Shown: positions 47,955 to 59,684 of the stretch, in pieces
Position numbering within the stretch: the first letter of the stretch is position 1
Layout of the letters: each line of letters opens with the position of its first letter
Assembly (NCBI GenBank): GCA_036873135.1
Contig: JAPTYO010000008.1
Span: 38,820,819 to 38,884,818 of the forward strand
Direction: 5' to 3'
Length of the DNA: 64,000 nucleotides
Source: Clarkia xantiana subsp. parviflora
Lineage: Eukaryota > Streptophyta > Magnoliopsida > Myrtales > Onagraceae
Program-made: the position numbers and the translations under genes
Notes under the pieces: model-generated
What the model was told of the DNA's origin: nothing
Databases searched by the model: none
Seen by the model: only the letters and a program-made list of their open reading frames with translations

Positions 47955-48711
47955 TGATGGGTTCCGATGTAATCGTTAGCCCCGTTAACAGCCAATGGAC
48001 GGCGAGTAGGTCCAGTGAGCCTCGTGAAAAGCCTGGAGGGCTCAGAAGCCCAGTACGAAGGGTCCCGACTTCGGCGGTCCCGATATATGAGCTGAATGCT
48101 CCCGACGAGAAGCCTCTGAGCAGGCCCCGATATGCCTTAGTAAAGGCCCCGATAATAAAGCCCCGCGGAGGCTGGACCTGTCTCGTGAGACAAAAGGTCC
48201 TGGGTGGTGACCTAGAATGAGATAACTCTGGAGTCCCCGACAGAAGTTGGGACTTGTGATCAGAGGATAAGACCGAGAAACCCGCCTACTAGATAGAGTA
48301 GTGGGAAGACGGTTAAAGATATAGATAAACTCCCCCGAGATACGCAGGGCGTGCCCGAGATACTCGGAGAGTGTGCAAGATACGCGGAGCGTGGGGCGAG
48401 ATATATGGAATCCCGAACGAGATATACGGAATCGTAGCGAGATATGCGGAATCATGGTAAATCGGCCAATCACGGTCACAGGTAACTGAGTAGCTTCCTC
48501 TCCTATATATAGGAGGAAGTTACCTCAGAAAACGATCTATCTAATACGCACTTAGATTACTGCTGCCACCCCATTGATCATATACTCATTTAAGCATCAG
48601 AGAGGGATTCTGGGTCACCACCCAGGTCATCCCCTTTTGCAGGATTACGCGGAGCCCAGGAGTCCAAGCTTTCCGTTAAGGACGTAACGGAGCTTCGCCC
48701 GTGATCCAACA
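47955..48711 (+). repeat. 5' LTR of Tat element C
   Basis: 757 bp, TGATGGGTTCC...GATCCAACA. Promoter TATA (CTATATATA) at 48503-48511. Divergent 20-bp units with GAGATAYRCGGA fill 48345-48455. Confidence 0.93.
48490..48523 (+). promoter_or_regulatory. TATA-centred hairpin in the 5' LTR of element C
   Basis: Arms GTAGCTTCCTCTCCT and AGGAGGAAGTTAC enclose TATATA. The other LTR copy is at 59294-59327. Confidence 0.7.
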
Positions 48712-48731
48712 TTGACGCCATCTGTGGGAAC
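48712..48731 (+). other. Primer-binding site of element C, mutated
   Basis: TTGACGCCATCTGTGGGAAC. Against A and B it has two G-to-A changes, which would weaken pairing to tRNA-Asp. Confidence 0.8.
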
Positions 48732-48765
48732 CTAACAAAAAGCCAAAATAGTTTCTACCAGATCA

Positions 48766-51700
48766 ATGGCCGGTGGTGGCAAGAAGAAGCAAGTTCAGGC
48801 CGGCAGTTCTCGCCCCGCTGGAACTGTCAATTCCCCGTTGCTGGAACATGTTGCTGAACAAGGTGAGCACCCTGCTGTTTCTCAGACAGGAGGGCATGGT
48901 GATGATGAGGTCTCAGTCCGAGACACGACGGTGGACAGGCAAGACATTCCGCGAAGGGATGTGGATGCCCCTCCAAATACGGTGGTGCACAGAGAGGAAA
49001 TCCCGCGGAGGGAGGTAGGTTCTTCCTCAAACTCGGAGCTGGCCAAGGCAGTGGCAGATGCTATGCCTATGTTCTCGGCAGCCATGGAGGCTCTGTTGGA
49101 CAAGAGAGAGGCCGCCAGGAGGGCGGAGGAATTGCCCCCGCGAGAAGAGCTGCCGCCACCCCCTCCAAGGGTGGTTCCAGAAGAACAAGAGGTTCAGGAG
49201 ATTCAGCCCAGGAATAAGGGCAAGGAGCCCGCGCACTCGGAGAAGTTCGTGGTTGATGGTCCCAGACAAGTGCAGCACAGGACCATTCCCCTGAAAGGTC
49301 CCATCACCCCTGATCAGGTGGTGAAAATCGTCAGCATCTGCATGGGCGATCAGAAGCAAATGACATCGGAGCTGAGGGATCGATCCAGTCATCCTTTCGT
49401 TCCGCGACTGATAGATACCGTCGCCCCGCCCGGGCTAGGTATACCAACCATCAAGGAGTATGATGGTGAAGGAGACCCGGTTCGCCATGTTCAGAGACAT
49501 GTCCAGGCCTGTATGGGTAGGACTTCGAATGACGACCTTATATGTTCCCTGTTCCCGATCACCTTGGGAGAAAGGGCCATGACATGGTTCTTCAGCCTAC
49601 CGCCGAGAAGCATTACCTGCTGGGCCGATATGCACGACCGCTTCATCAAGCAATATCAAGGTCGTAGGCGTCTCCTGAAGAGCGTGAGGTCCCTGACCCA
49701 GGTGGTGCAGAGATCCGATGAATCGTTGGCATACTACTACCAACGGTTCACTGCTAGTGCGGCGGAGATCGACGAGGAAATATCGGAGGGAGAGACTATC
49801 CGCACATTCCTTCGGAACTTGACTGCTCCTTATGGCTCCGACTTGATGCATAGTGTGGCCACGAAGGCTGTGTGGAGCATGGAGGCCCTGCAGGCGAGGG
49901 TGAAACAGCAAATCGACGTGCAGGAGTCGAAAATTGCTGCTGGAGAGCTAGATCCTCCGAAGTCAGGAAGAGGAAAGCCATCGTCCAAGCTGTCGGATGA
50001 TCGCAAAGGGAGCGAAAAATCGGAGGGAAATAGGGGTCGTGGTCGCCCCAAGAGAAGGGAGGATAGGCGTCCTCCGAAGAAGGATAACCGCGAGGGTCGT
50101 AGTGTTCCCATCAACAGCTCGATGACCTCCGTGCTGGCTGTGATGGATCGGCAGGGTCTCGCCCGATACCTCCCCCGAGGAAAGAAGGCGAGTTCTTGGG
50201 AGGCCGCTCCGATCGTTACTGTCGGTACCATCGAGCCAATGGTCACGATACGGATAATTGTCGGGAGCTGAAGAAGGAGATAGAGAAGCTGATCCAGAAG
50301 GGGAAGCTGAAGGAGTTCGCCGGAAGGGGACGGTGCCGATCCCGCTCTAAAACTCGGTCGCGATCTCGCTCCAAGTCCCGGGATCGATCCCCAAAGAAGA
50401 AGAAGGTCGAGCCAGAAGCCTCCGGTTCTGGTGCCTGTAAGGAGAGGCGGGGAACCATTAACGTCATTCACGGAGGAATGGCAGCGGGAGGAGACACCTC
50501 CGCTTCTCGGGAGAATTATGCTTCCCGGATCTCTGCTGCTGTGGTGCTAGGCAAGAGGTCCCGGTCGTGGACTCTGAAGGAAGAGATGGTGATTTCTTTC
50601 TCGGCGGAAGATTTGGTAGGCGTGGAGAGCCCTCACGACGACGCCTTGGTCGTGACCCTGGACGTGGACGGATTCGAGATGAAGCGAATCCTGATAGATG
50701 GAGGAAGCTCTTCCGACATTCTATTCATGGATTCCTTAGAAGCCATGGGCAAGACGAAGAAGGACCTGACGCAGGTGGACTTCCCGATGGTGGGATTCTC
50801 TGGTTCCACTTCCTACCCGTTGGGAATGATTACCTTACCGGTGGAGTTTGGTAGCGGCTGGAAGATGGAGAAACGAAATGTGGATTTCGTCGTAGTAGAG
50901 TCTGCGGGGGCGTACAACACTATTATCGGGAGGACCACCATCAACCCCCTCATGGCAGTCGCCTCGACAGTCCACCAGAAGATGAAGTTCCCGACTGACA
51001 ACAGAGTCGGGGAGGTCAAGGGTGACCAGGTGGCGTCACGAAAGTGTTATGTTAACGCCACCAGAAGGAGAAGGAGGGAAACCATGACTGTCCTTCAGAC
51101 TGATGCTGATCCTCGAGAGGAGTATGGGCGTCCCGCCACCATGGAAGATCTGAAGGAGGTTGAGATTGATGGACCTCAAAGGAAGGTGAAGATCGGGTCT
51201 GCTCTGTCGCAGGAGAGAGCCTGAGAGTTGATCGAGCTCCTGAAGGAGTTCAAGGAGCTGTTTGCCTGGTCCCCGAGTGATATGCCAGGAATCAGCCCGA
51301 CGTGATAGTGCACGAGCTGAAGATTGATCCCGCGATTAAACCTATCGCGCAGAGGAGGCGTCCGATGGGCGCGGACAAGAGGATCGCGATCCAGCAGGAG
51401 GTGGGCAGACTCCTCGACGCTGGATTCATCAAGGAGCTCCGATTCCAGACTTGGGTCGCTAACCCGGTCCTGGTGAGAAAGAGTAACGGGAAGTGGCGGA
51501 TGTGTGTCGACTTCCGCGACTTGAACAAGGCCTGCCCGAAGGACTGCTACCCGCTCCCGTGGATTGATCAGTTGGTGGATGCCACATCGGGACACGAGCT
51601 GTTGAGCTTCATGGATGCTTATTCCGGGTATAACCAGATCAAGATGGCAAAGGAGGATGCCCCCCATACGGCCTTCTATGCCGATAGTGACGTCTATCAC

Positions 51701-54418
51701 TACGACGTAATGCCCTTCGGATTGATCAATGCCGGAGCAACTTACCAGCGGATGGTGAACAAGTTGTTCGGGGACATGCTGGGAAAGACCATGGAGGCGT
51801 ATGTGGATGACATGCTGGTGAAGTCCCGACAGGCAGGAGACCATGTCCAAAACTTGGCGGCGGCGTTTGAGCGGATGAAGTTTCATCAGGTTCGGTTGAA
51901 CCCAGACAAGTGCGCTTTCGGGGTGAACTCGGGGAAATTCCTAGGGTTCATGGTGAGCCAGAGAGGAATCGAGGTGAATCCTGAGAAGCTGCGAGCAATC
52001 GAGGAGATGCAATTTCCGAAGACCCATCGGGAGGTTCAGGTGCTGAATGGCCGGTTGGCCGTGATGAATCGATTCCTATCCAAGGCAAGTGACCGAGCCA
52101 TGCCATTTTTTGACGTGCTAAGGGCCCATAAGAAGTTCGAATGGTCCGACAAGTGCGAGGAGGCATTCCAAGCACTCAAGCAGCACCTCCGTACCCTCCC
52201 GCCATTGGCGAAACCGGTTCCAGGCGAGCCGCTTTATCTCTATTTGGCTGTTTCTGAAGTTGCTGTTAGTTCTGTTTTGATTAAGATTGTCAAGGGCAAC
52301 CAAGTGCCTGTCTATTATGTAAGCAAGGCGTTTGCCAAGTCTGAAATAAATTATCCCGCTATTGAGAAGTATCTCTTTGCGTTGATTGTTGCCGCTCGAA
52401 AGCTACGACCTTACTTCCATGCCCACGAGGTTACGGTGTTAACTAATCAGCCCTTGAAGCACTTTTTGAACCGACCGGAGGCGTCGGGGAGATTGGTGAA
52501 ATGGGCCATCGAGCTTACGGAGTTCCGTATTCATTTCGCTCCGAGAACCGCTATTAAGGGCCAGGCATTGGCAGATTTTATAGCTGAGTCTACGGCACCC
52601 GATCTGGAAGAAGCGGGTCCCGCAGAGGGGGCAAACATGGAAGTCCCGATAGCAGAACAGCCAGAACAGCCAAATGAGGAGAACACTTGGGAGATGTACA
52701 CTGATGGTTCATCAAGTGTAGAAGGATCGGGGGCAGGATTCATATTGATACCGCCCGGTGGAGGCGAGTCCCTGCGATATGCCCTGGCCTTAACGTTTAA
52801 GGCCACCAACAATGAAGCGGAGTATGAGGCTCTCATCACGGGCCTTAAAATCGCTAAAGGAACAGGAGTCGATCACTTAAGAGTGAAGTGTGATGCCAGC
52901 TTGATCGTAAATCAAGTCCAGGGGAACTATGAAGCCAAGAGCCCGACAATGAGGAAGTATTTGCACGAGGTGTAGACTTTGAAGGGAAGCTTCAAAAGCT
53001 TCGACATCGAGGCGATCCCAAGAGAAGAGAATGCGGAGGCAGACTCCTTAAGCAAGTTTGCTTTGGGAGTAACCCCCGAGGAAAATCGGAAGGTGCACTT
53101 CTTGGAGAAGATGATTATCTCGACCATCGATCCCTCGGAAGTATGTGCTATTGAGGCAAGATCGGACGGAAAAGAAGAGCCCACCTGGATGACCCCGATA
53201 GTCACGTACCTGACTACGGGGGCACTCCCCGATGATAAGATGGCAGCTGTCAGGTTGCGTCGGATTGTGGACAACTACGTGATGGTGGACAACCAGTTAT
53301 ACAAGAGGGGGCATGTAAAGCCTTTTCTGAAGTGTGTAGCGGAGCCTGACACGAATCAGATCCTGAGAGAATTGCACGAAGGAGTCGCGGCCTGTCATGA
53401 AGGGGCCCGATCTCTTGTGAGGAAGACGCTGAATTTGGGCTACTATTGGCCTTCGATGAACAAGGAAGCTACAGCAATGGTTCAATCCTGTGATGCGTGC
53501 CAGAGATACGCTCCGAATATCGTGGCTCCTGCCGCGGACTTGATGTCCATCAGGAGTGCTTGGCCCTTCGCGCAGTGGGGCATCGACTTGGTGGGACCTC
53601 TTCCACAAGCAAAAGGTCAGTGCAAGTATTTGCTCGTGGCCATTGACTACTTCTCGAAGTGGATAGAGGCTAAGGCATTGGCCAAGACGACGGGGCAGCA
53701 GATCCTCGAGTTCCTTCAAACTCAGATCATATCCCGGTATGGGGTTCCTCGAGTGTTGATCAGCGACAATGGCCCTCCGTTCAATGGGGCTCAGTTGAAG
53801 GAGTACCTGGAGGAATTGAACATTGAACATTGGACAGCTTCCGTCCGCCATGCCCAGACCAATGGCCAAGTAGAATCAGCCAACAAGATCGTGATGGATG
53901 GCTTGAAGAAGAGAGTCTACGCCTTGCAGGGCCATTGGCTGGATGAGCTTGAAAACGTGATGTGGGCTGTTAGAACAACACCCAAGCAATCGACGGGGGA
54001 AACTCCGTTTGGCCTGGTCTATGGCACGGAGGCAGTCGCTCCCGTGGAAATAGCGGTGGCGTCCCATCGCGCGAAATATTACGAACCTCTGACGAACGAG
54101 GAATTGAGACGTCTAGACTTAGACTTGCTCGAGGAGAAAAGGTGGAAGGCTGATGAAGTTCAGGCTCAGATGCGTCTGGCAACGGCCCGATATTATAATC
54201 GGCGTGTCAAGTCCCGACAATTCTTCGTTGGAGAACTTGTTTGGCGGAGGAACGAGTTCGTTCATCAAGATCGGATCAACAAGCTATCGCCCAAATGGGA
54301 GGGACCTTACAAGATCGTAGGGATGCCAGCCCCAAATGCGTACAAGCTAGAAGATCTCGATGGCAAGATGTTGAGGCATTCCTTCAGTGGCGCACACTTG
54401 AAGAAGTATCATGTTTGA
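48766..54418 (+). pseudogene. Gag-pol of Tat element C
   Basis: Starts MAGGGKKKQVQAG. Capsid: GERAMTWFFSLPPRSITCW. The frame is lost near 50171 by one extra base, just before the knuckle CRYHRANGHDTDNC. Protease: LIDGGSSSDILF. TGA at 51222-51224, and one C lost at 51296-51298 before RT. RT: MCVDFRDLNKACPKDCYPL and YVDD (about 51815). RNase H follows, then the second RNase H (YTDGSSSVEGSGAGF), TAG at 52973-52975, and then the integrase piece 52979-54418 with HEGVAACHEGAR, GIDLVGPLP, ISDNGPPFNG and C-terminal KWEGPYKIVGMPAPN. The open 557- and 479-codon pieces look otherwise healthy, so the inactivation is recent. Confidence 0.9.
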
Positions 54419-54539
54419 TATTAAGCCGCCGCGAATGGCGCAAATTGTCTATCGATAAGATCCGATGTAAGCCTGCTTTGAGTTATTAATGAATAAAAGA
54501 AGTTGCCTTTGATCGAATTGCTTTTAGATTTATTCTAAC

Positions 54540-55260
54540 TGTTAGAAAGACGTCCTGAAGGACGCGACAAAAGCCTTCCGAGGTACGACAAAAGCCTTAC
54601 GAGGTACGAGTAAGTCGCCTTTATGGCGCGACAAAAAGCCTTTCGAGGTACGGACAAAAGCCCTATGGGGTATGAGTAAGTCGTCTTTATGATGCAACCA
54701 AAAGCCTAGGTACGAAAAAGCCCTAACGGGTCCGCGTAAGTCGTCTATATGATGCGGCCAAAAGCCTTAAAGGGTACGAAAAAGCCCTAACGGGTCCGCG
54801 TAAGTCGTCTATATGATGCGGCCAAAAGCCTTAAAGGGTACGAAAAAGCCCTAACGGGTCCGCGTAAGTCGTCTATATGATGCGGCCAAAAGCCTTAAAG
54901 GGTACGAAAAAGCCCTAACGGGTCCGCGTAAGTCGTCTATATGATGCGGCCAAAAGCCTTAAAGGGTACGGAAAAGCCCTAACGGGTCCGCGTAAGTCGT
55001 CTATCTGATGCGGCCAAAAGCCTTAAAGGGTACGATTAAAGTCGTCTGGTTAGGCGCGATAAAAGCCCTTAAAGGGTACGATTAAAGTCGTCTGGTTTGG
55101 CGCGGTAAAAGTCTTAAGGTGTGAAAACCATCTTAAGTAATGTATAAAATGGCCTTGAAAGGCAGGGATGAGAAACCTCAAAAGGTGAAGTCCCAAGTAG
55201 ACGAGAAACCTTAAGTGGTGAAGTCTCGAGTTAAGCATCGGAAGGATGTATGAAGTCATC
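54540..55260. repeat. Tandem repeat block between pol and antisense gene, element C
   Basis: A 64-bp unit (CCCTAACGGGTCCGCGTAAG at 54721, 54785, 54849 and on) repeated about five times, preceded and followed by degenerate units with AAAGCCTTACGAGGTACG and GGTACGATTAAAGTCGTCTGG. GTAAGTCGTCTATATGATG is the reverse complement of the CATCATATAGACGACTTAC repeat in B. Confidence 0.9.
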
Positions 55261-55436
55261 TTAAATGATGCATCGGAACGTTTTAAGTAACGGATCTAAG
55301 GTCACTCTAAATAGTGCAAACGATTATCGGGACCAAAACAGATGAGAGAAATTGCTTATATAAAGGCTCAAAGGCCTGAAGGTTCCGATACAAAGAATGA
55401 AGGAGGAAAAATTACAAGGACTAAAAGAATAGAGCA

Positions 55437-58144
55437 TTAAGCTTGGTCCTTGTCGGAAGTCGGGTCCTCAGCAGCGTTGGAGGGAGCAAGATTCGGAGGG
55501 GCCTGGGCAGAAGGCTCCGCAGTCCGCGAAGCTGGGTCCACGGCATCAGTCTCTTCACTCTCCGCTGGGAGGTTGAAGTACTTCTCCGCGAAAGGGGCGA
55601 GAGTCTCGGACTTCTTGAAGTCGATGGAATCCTCGTATGCTGTGTAGAGCTCTTCGACGGCATTGAACAGGACGTTCTCCACCTCGGATTTGCAGAACCC
55701 CACAGCATCCGCCTTGAAATCTTCAGAATTCCGATACTCCTCGCGGCCTTGCAGACGACCCTCCTCGCGACCCTGCAGGCGACCTTCCTCGCGGCCCTGA
55801 GCCTTGGCCTCAGCCAGCTTGGCCTCGAGCCCCGCCTTGGCCTCCGCGAGAGCTTCCGCAAGAACACCCTTCTCGTGGACGAGCTTCCTTTTCTCTGACT
55901 CATTCCGCTGCTGATCCGCCTGGACCATCTTCCGCTCCCGACGCAGGACAGCCTCGTGATCCTAAACCTGATTGAGCAGGCCCGAAGCCATCTCGTCAAG
56001 GAGAGTTTTCTCCTTGGCCATCTTATTCATGGCCGCCACAGCCTCGTCGAGGTCCGCCTGGAGCTTGGCCAACGCGTCGGGGTCCGACTTGGCTTGTGCC
56101 TCCTCCAAAGCACCCTTCAGAGCCAAGATGAGGCCGAAGCAGCGCTGCTGGTTCGCGGTGTCCTAAGACAAGGGAAAAAGGATTAAAATTCAGAAGTCGG
56201 AGACAAGAATAATGAAGAGAATAAAGTAAAGGTGAAATTTTACCTCCATCCGGCGGATAGCCATATCGCGGAGCTCCTCCTCGATGTCCTCCCGCGCCAA
56301 GGAGATTGGCCGCCTCAAGGCTGGAGGAACTGACCCTGCCAGCAGATGCAGGGCCAATTCAGGATGAAGGTCTCCCCGTTGGAGTGGGACCCCTTGGAGA
56401 GACTCAATTGGGTTCCAGGGAACCGTCTCCTGATCGGGGGTGAAAATCTTGTAAAGATTTTCATCCACCGGGAGAGGAGGGATGACCCTGGAATCTTCAG
56501 CGGGAGGAGCCACCTCGGCCGGAGGTTCGGGAGTCGGAGTGCGGAGCTCTGAGGAGGACTCCGGGACACGTCTTCCACGGGGGGCCTCAGGCTGCTTTGA
56601 CCTGGCCTACGGCGGGGAAGCAGGCCACCTTCATTAGGCTCCTCAGCGGAAGGAGAGGCCTCCAAATCAGTCACCTGACGGAATTGAGCTTCCGTCGGGG
56701 TATCCTCCAGCATCGGCACCTGTGGAGTCGCTGCCCGTGCTGGGGTAGCAGCCTGCCTCGGAGTGAGAGCCTCTGATGGACCTGCGGTGGCGGGACGAAT
56801 AAAGTCAGGAAGAGTACCGCGAGGGCACCAAATGATTTGACGCTCGAGGTGTTGGTCCTTTCCGAAAAAGTTGTAGTATCCCGCCTTGAGAACGCGGGGG
56901 GTTTCTCCTCGAAGGATGTATTTGATTTCTCGAACCCGCGATTCCCGATCAGCGGGGATAAACTCCTCAGGAACCAGCTTTTTATATATTTTAATAGCAC
57001 GACGGACACGCTTACCTACCTCGGTGGTAGTGACCCCGAAGGCTTGGTCAATCTCCTCCCTCCTGGCTCGCTTGGCCACGATCTGCTCCTCGGTCGGAGG
57101 GGCAGCAGAAGGAGTGGCGGAAGAGGAAGCTCCCTTCTTCAGCGATTTCCGCTTCCTCTTGGAGCCACCTGGGACGGCATCAGTCTCGCCCTACTTCAAC
57201 ATGAGATGAGTCAGCAGAGATGATTTCTTGGCTGCAAAAATGAAAAGACAAAGCGGTTAGAATTGTTACCCAGATGACTAAATCCTTGGAAACGGAATCA
57301 AGGAGCCGGACTCCGATATGAATCAAGTCCTTCTCCACGAGCTTGTTGGCATCGAGGGGAATGAAGGAGTCTCCCCAACGATAGAGCTGGACCATCTGGA
57401 GGGTGTTGAGGTCATCCTCAGTGTAGACCCCGAGCTTGGGGGCAGGGTCCGCCTCAACCTCCCATCGGGGCCATGGGACAGAGCTGTTTTGGACGAAGAA
57501 GTAATACTTCTTCCATCCGCTGTTGTCGGATCCCGAGTCTCGAATCAGCACCCGATCCTTGTGGAACTTCCAGGTCTCGCTATCCCAGCCGAAACGTGAA
57601 AGTTTCTCCTTTGTCCACTTGGGGAGTCAGGGGGAGAAGGAGCAAACACCAGCCTTATTGCACTTCATTCCGTAGAATGTGCGGAAAAGCAGCAGACTGT
57701 ATGTCCACTGCTGGCGGAGGCACAGAAGTTGGAAAGCATTCCACACGCGGATGGCGTGTGGAGAGAAGGTACAGGGGTGCGTCTTGTAGAAGTTGCACAT
57801 CTCCACCAGGTTCCCGCAGAAAGGGAATCGAATCCCAGCACTTATCTGCCCGGCGGAGACGAACACTTCTCCCTCTCGAGGCCGCGTGACGATATGCTTC
57901 CTCCTGGTGGTGGGCTGAGACTCGTAAGGGAAGCGGGGTTCCCAATCCGAGGTAATGCAGCCTTCTCGGAGAGCAACCTCATACGAGGTCTCAGAGATCT
58001 CGTTAACAGCATACTCAAAAGTAAAAGGGATCCGGGCCCCAGAACTAGCCTCGTCTAAAAACGGTTACAAACAAGAGAATTTGAGAAAAGAAGAGCAAAC
58101 ATCAGCAAACCACGAAAACAAAGAAGGAAATCCTTACCAGACAT
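55437..58144 (-). pseudogene. Antisense gene of Tat element C
   Basis: Exon ATGTCTG (58144-58138), intron 58137-58055, domain exon 58054-57270, intron-like 38 nt (57269-57232), exon 57231-56244, intron 56243-56163 (GTAAAA...TCTTAG), last exon 56162-55437 ending DKDQA. The domain exon has ISAGIRFPFCGNLVEMCNFY and SDNSGWKKYYFFVQ; the middle part VRRAIKIYKKLVPEEF and LKAGYYNFFGKDQH; the last part repeated GREEGRLQ units in a coiled coil, then SEVENVLFNAVEELYTAY. Breaks: TGA at 57627-57629, TAG at 57191-57193, a frameshift near 56560 and TAG near 55962. The exon borders agree with A and B, which supports real splicing. Confidence 0.78.
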
Positions 58145-58310
58145 TGTCGATGGATGCTTGGTGAAGATGAAGAAGGATCGGGGAGATTGAAGGCCTTGGA
58201 TCACTTGAAGAGCAGAAGAACCTTGGAGAAGAAAACTTCGAATTCGAGAATGGCAGAACTTCCAAAAACTGAGAGGGTGAAGAAGAAGTGAATAATGCCA
58301 GGGTTTTAGC

Positions 58311-58317
58311 TTTTATA
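58311..58317 (-). promoter_or_regulatory. TATA box of the antisense gene in element C
   Basis: Minus strand TATAAAA about 170 bp before ATG 58144, with GGATCGAATCGTTTCATCTT just upstream as in element B. Confidence 0.65.
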
Positions 58318-58745
58318 AGCAAGAAGACAACTGGAAGGATTTAATCTTGACCATAGAAGATGAAACGATTCGATCCTGATCGTCGAGATTAAGAGGATGG
58401 TACAGAAGAGACGTGGTGACGTAATAAGTGCTTTTTCAGAAAGCAACAGTCACGCCGATTTAAGCGTCGTTTCATAATCCCCAGCATTTAATGCTGCAGT
58501 AACCGAGGAGTCTCCTCGGATTTGGCAACTGCCCAGAGAGTCCAATGGGCCCAAGATAATCATGAGTGAGAAACCCTGTCATACGACAATTGCGCGCAAG
58601 GCAAAAGCCTCTGATCGAGATATCAAGAGGCCTGAAGACAAAAGCCTCCGATGGCAATATCGGGAGGTATGGACCTAACAGCCTCCGACGACGAGGTCGA
58701 AAGGTCTGGAACTGGAAGACACGACGAACTAAAAGTCCCCCATGT

Positions 58746-58757
58746 CTTGGGGGCAAA
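58746..58757 (+). other. Polypurine tract of element C
   Basis: CTTGGGGGCAAA directly before the 3' LTR. Confidence 0.85.
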
Positions 58758-59515
58758 TGATGGGTTCCGATGTAATCGTTAGCCCCGTTAACAGCCAATG
58801 GACGGCGAGTAGGTCCAGTGAGCCTCGTGAAAAGCCTAGAAGGCTCAGAAGCCCAGTACGAAGGGTCCCGACTTCGGCGGTCCCGATATATGAGCTGAAT
58901 GCTCCCGACGAGAAGCCTCTGAGCAGGCCCCGATATGCCTTAGTAAAGGCCCCGATAATAAAGCCCCGCGGAGGCTGGACCTGTCTCGTGAGACAAAAGG
59001 TCCTGGGTGGTGACCTAGAATGAGATAACTCTAGAGTCCCCGACAGAAGTTGGGACTTGTGATCAGAGGATAAGACCGAGAAACCCGCCTACTAGATAGA
59101 GTAGTGGGAAGACGGTTAAAGATATAGATAAACTCCCCCGAGATACGCAGGGCGTGCCCGAGATACTCGGAGAGTGGGCAAGATACGCGGAGCGTGGGGC
59201 GAGATATATGGAATCCCGAACGAGATATACGGAATCGTAGCGAGATATGCGGAATCATGGGTAAAACGGCCAATCACGGTCACAGGTAACTGAGTAGCTT
59301 CCTCTCCTATATATAGGAGGAAGTTACCTCAGAAAACGATCTATCTAATACGCACTTAGATTACTGCTGCCACCCCATTGATCATATACTCATTTAAGCA
59401 TCGGAGAGGGATTCTGGGTCACCACCTAGGTCATCCCCTTTTGCAGGATTACGCGGAGCCCAGGAGTCCAAGCTTTCCGTCAAGGACGTAACGGAGCTTT
59501 GCCCGTGATCCAACA
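58758..59515 (+). repeat. 3' LTR of Tat element C
   Basis: 758 bp, pair of 47955-48711, followed by ACTTA. Confidence 0.93.
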
Positions 59516-59561
59516 ACTTATAGTTAATATTTTTAGTTGTGTGACTTTCTATGTTAATGCA

Positions 59562-59684
59562 GATCTGTCAGTACCAACAAGCATCCATCCGGCTGCCCGT
59601 GTAGAGAATTTTGATGAGGGCGAGGCACTTCTCAATGAGTCACCTCAGATTATGAATTTAGTTGAGAGGTTGACTTTCTCATAA
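59562..59684 (+). pseudogene. Exon-like open segment, unrecognised
   Basis: A splice-acceptor-like TTAATGCAG precedes an open frame starting DLSVPTSIHPAARVENFDEG and ending in RLTFS and TAA. The composition is less AT-rich than the surroundings and reads like a real last exon. No family was recognised. If the Helitron call is right, this could be a captured host-gene fragment; the upstream exon was not found in 46957-47954. Confidence 0.35.

Larger units (their letters stand above)
47955..59515 (+). mobile_element. Tat-type Ty3/Gypsy retrotransposon C (11.6 kb) with antisense gene
   Basis: LTRs 47955-48711 and 58758-59515, target duplication ACTTA (47950-47954, 59516-59520), primer site, PPT, gag-pol on plus and the antisense gene on minus. 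The LTRs differ by 9 substitutions and one indel (about 1.2 %, by eye). Same family as B, inverted, with 5' LTRs facing each other over 1.3 kb. Confidence 0.95.
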
